8,411 nt of DNA from contig CANHUW010000066.1 in assembly GCA_947463975.1 (NCBI GenBank), positions 1 to 8,411 on the forward strand, read 5' to 3'. How positions within the stretch are numbered: the stretch's first letter is position 1; every line of letters starts with the position of its first letter. Both the position numbers and the translations under genes were made by a program. Below are positions 7,008 to 8,411 of this stretch, piece by piece. Under the pieces are notes generated by a model. It was given only the letters and a program-made list of their open reading frames with translations. It was not told where the DNA came from and did no database searches. The DNA is from Bacteroidota bacterium. Its GTDB lineage: Bacteria > Bacteroidota > Bacteroidia > Chitinophagales > Chitinophagaceae.

Positions 7008-7574
7008 CTAATTTTTTAACCAATTCGAAATAATCTTGAATCCCTCTGGAGTTAACACACTTTCTGGATGATATTGGACTCCTTTTACATCAAAACGGTT
7101 ATGCTCTAGAGACATAATAAAACCATCTTCATCTTTTGAGGTAATGATTAAATCTTTGGGTAAGTCATGTTCATTCACTACCCAGCTATGATACCTGCCT
7201 ACTTTAAATTGATTGGGTAACCCTTCAAATAAAGTAGATGGGTTAGTTAATTGAACATCTGTGGCAATACCATGATACACTTTACTTAAATTACTCAAAC
7301 TGCCTCCAAAAGATTCTGCAATAGCTTGTTGACCTAAACAAATTCCAAAAATTGATTTTGTAGAGGCATACTCTTCAATTAATGGTAATAATAAACCTGA
7401 TTCAGAGGGAACACCCGGACCTGGCGAAAGTAAAATCTTATCATATAACTTTACTTTGTCTAAAGGAATTTCGTCATTTCGATACACTTCAACAGATGCG
7501 GTAGTCAACTCTTTGATCATTTGCACCAAATTGTAGGTAAAGGAATCATAATTATCAAAAACTAATATTTTCAT
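7008..7574 (-). CDS. trpG: TrpG, anthranilate synthase glutamine amidotransferase component
   Basis: TrpG hydrolyses glutamine and supplies ammonia to TrpE for anthranilate formation from chorismate. The 188-residue class I amidotransferase opens with 'DNYDSFTYNL' (7-16), the signature of the TrpG/PabA group. 'SPGPG' (50-54) is the oxyanion strand. C79 in 'GICLGQQ' (77-83) is the nucleophile, and H169 and E171 in 'VQYHPES' (166-172) complete the triad. TrpG and PabA cannot be told apart on motifs alone, and in some bacteria one protein serves both anthranilate and p-aminobenzoate synthesis. Its place between trpE and trpD makes the tryptophan role secure; a second role in folate synthesis stays open. 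It begins 21 bases after the trpE stop. Confidence 0.98.
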   Translation of the reverse strand: MKILVFDNYDSFTYNLVQMIKELTTASVEVYRNDEIPLDKVKLYDKILLSPGPGVPSESGLLLPLIEEYASTKSIFGICLGQQAIAESFGGSLSNLSKVYHGIATDVQLTNPSTLFEGLPNQFKVGRYHSWVVNEHDLPKDLIITSKDEDGFIMSLEHNRFDVKGVQYHPESVLTPEGFKIISNWLKN

Positions 7575-7595
7575 TACTTAATTATTCATTGTTGA

Positions 7596-8411
7596 TTAAT
7601 GTATATTTTCTGCAAGAAGCATTGCATTTTTTAAGGCATTCAGCTTATTATTAACTTCTTGTAATTCGCTTTCTGGAATACTTGCAGCAACCACACCTGC
7701 ACCTGCTTGATAGGTTAAGGTGTTTTGACTACTTAAAAAAGTACGAATCATGATGGCTTGATTACAAGAACCATCAAAGCCGACAAAACCAATACAACCC
7801 CCATAATAAGATCGCTTGGTGGATTCAATAGCGTCAATTAATTGCATAGCTTTAAATTTAGGAGCACCACTTAAGGTTCCTGCTGGAAAAGTTTTTGCTA
7901 TCAAATGAAAAGGATTTGCACCTTCGGCAACATCGCCTACCACTTCACTTACTAGATGAATCACATGGCTATAATAATGTACTTGTCTGTATGCTTTTAC
8001 ACTCACTTTTGTACAAACTCTACTTAAATCATTTCTAGCCAAGTCTACTAGCATTACATGTTCAGCATTTTCTTTTGGATCATCCAATAATTTTTGAGTC
8101 ATAGTTGCATCCAGTGCCTCGTCTCCAGATCTTTTAAAAGTACCTGCAATTGGATGTACTATTGCTTTATCATTATTGATAATAATTTGTGCTTCAGGAG
8201 AAGATCCCATTAATTTATAATCACCGTAATCAAAAAAGAATAAATAAGGAGAAGGATTAATATTTCTTAGTGATCTATACACATTAAATTCGTCACCTTG
8301 AAAAGATTGCTGAAACCTTCTACTTAATACCATCTGAAAAACATCTCCCCTCAAGCAATGCTGAATCCCTTTTTTAACGGCTTCCCTATATTGATCATCT
8401 GTTTGATTGGA
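7596..8411 (-). CDS. trpE: TrpE, anthranilate synthase component I (5' end outside window)
   Basis: TrpE converts chorismate and ammonia (from TrpG) to anthranilate, the committed and usually feedback-inhibited step of tryptophan synthesis. Only the C-terminal 271 residues are here; the frame is open from base 8411, so a start at the internal TTG (8354) or a later ATG would be wrong. The visible part is the chorismate-binding domain. Fragment positions: 'RGDVFQMVLSRR' (21-32), 'GSSPE' (69-73), 'PIAGTFKRSGD' (87-97), 'DPKENAEHVMLVDLARNDL' (111-129), the conserved histidine H152 in 'VIHLVSEVVG' (150-159), 'FPAGTLSGAPK' (175-185) and 'YQAGAGVV' (234-241). 'PESELQEVNNK' (246-256) holds Mg-binding glutamate candidates. 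The N-terminal part with the tryptophan-binding site, roughly 190-200 residues, lies outside. PabB is similar, but the GTLSGAPK motif and the trp context support TrpE. Confidence 0.97.
   Translation of the reverse strand, partial: SNQTDDQYREAVKKGIQHCLRGDVFQMVLSRRFQQSFQGDEFNVYRSLRNINPSPYLFFFDYGDYKLMGSSPEAQIIINNDKAIVHPIAGTFKRSGDEALDATMTQKLLDDPKENAEHVMLVDLARNDLSRVCTKVSVKAYRQVHYYSHVIHLVSEVVGDVAEGANPFHLIAKTFPAGTLSGAPKFKAMQLIDAIESTKRSYYGGCIGFVGFDGSCNQAIMIRTFLSSQNTLTYQAGAGVVAASIPESELQEVNNKLNALKNAMLLAENIH

Noticed and set aside
7578..7589. Tiny ATG-AAT-AAT-TAA frame in the trpE-trpG gap, in frame with trpG
   Set aside because: It has three codons before a stop and no regulatory codons such as Trp. 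Such frames are common by chance in AT-rich spacers.
8352..8354. TTG at 8354 as the start of a 252-residue protein
   Set aside because: The same frame continues upstream to base 8411 and encodes residues that fit TrpE, so TTG is an internal leucine codon.
1..8411. CRISPR arrays, tRNA or rRNA genes, insertion sequences, attachment sites, riboswitches
   Set aside because: The window is almost entirely coding, with gaps of at most 32 bases, and I saw no repeat arrays, transposase motifs or structured RNA signatures.

Overview
The window suggests a member of the Bacteroidota, possibly Chitinophagaceae-like. It is AT-rich, and the protein variants fit that phylum (TrpE 'PIAGTFKRSGD' and 'DLARNDLSR', TrpA 'VSSSATTG', TrpB 'YPGIGPLH'). 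Most starts are preceded by A/T-rich leaders with no clear Shine-Dalgarno sequence. The phylum call is an inference from motif recall; no search was run.

Every recognisable gene is on the minus strand, so transcription runs from high to low coordinates. The order is trpE (5' end outside the window), trpG, trpD, trpC, trpF, trpB, trpA, then hisH, hisA, hisF, hisIE (3' end outside the window). The longest gap between genes is 32 bases (hisF-hisIE). Two pairs overlap: trpD/trpC by 4 bases and trpF/trpB by 14. There is no room for a terminator or an ordinary promoter between trpA and hisH, which are 3 bases apart. The layout therefore looks like one trp-his transcription unit.

The first seven genes encode the whole pathway from chorismate to tryptophan: anthranilate synthase (TrpE/TrpG), phosphoribosyl transfer (TrpD), Amadori rearrangement (TrpF), indole-glycerol-phosphate formation (TrpC) and tryptophan synthase (TrpA/TrpB). 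The last four encode the middle of histidine synthesis, from phosphoribosyl-ATP to imidazole-glycerol phosphate plus AICAR: HisIE, HisA and HisF/HisH. The other histidine genes (hisG, hisD, hisC, hisB) are not in the window. Both pathways consume PRPP and both use a glutamine amidotransferase. Five of the eleven proteins (TrpC, TrpF, TrpA, HisA, HisF) are phosphate-binding TIM barrels.

All visible catalytic residues are intact and I see no frameshift, mobile element, RNA gene, CRISPR array or riboswitch. This is a well-known set of enzymes. The one unusual point is the organisation: a complete trp operon running directly into a partial his operon. I did not find an undescribed system.
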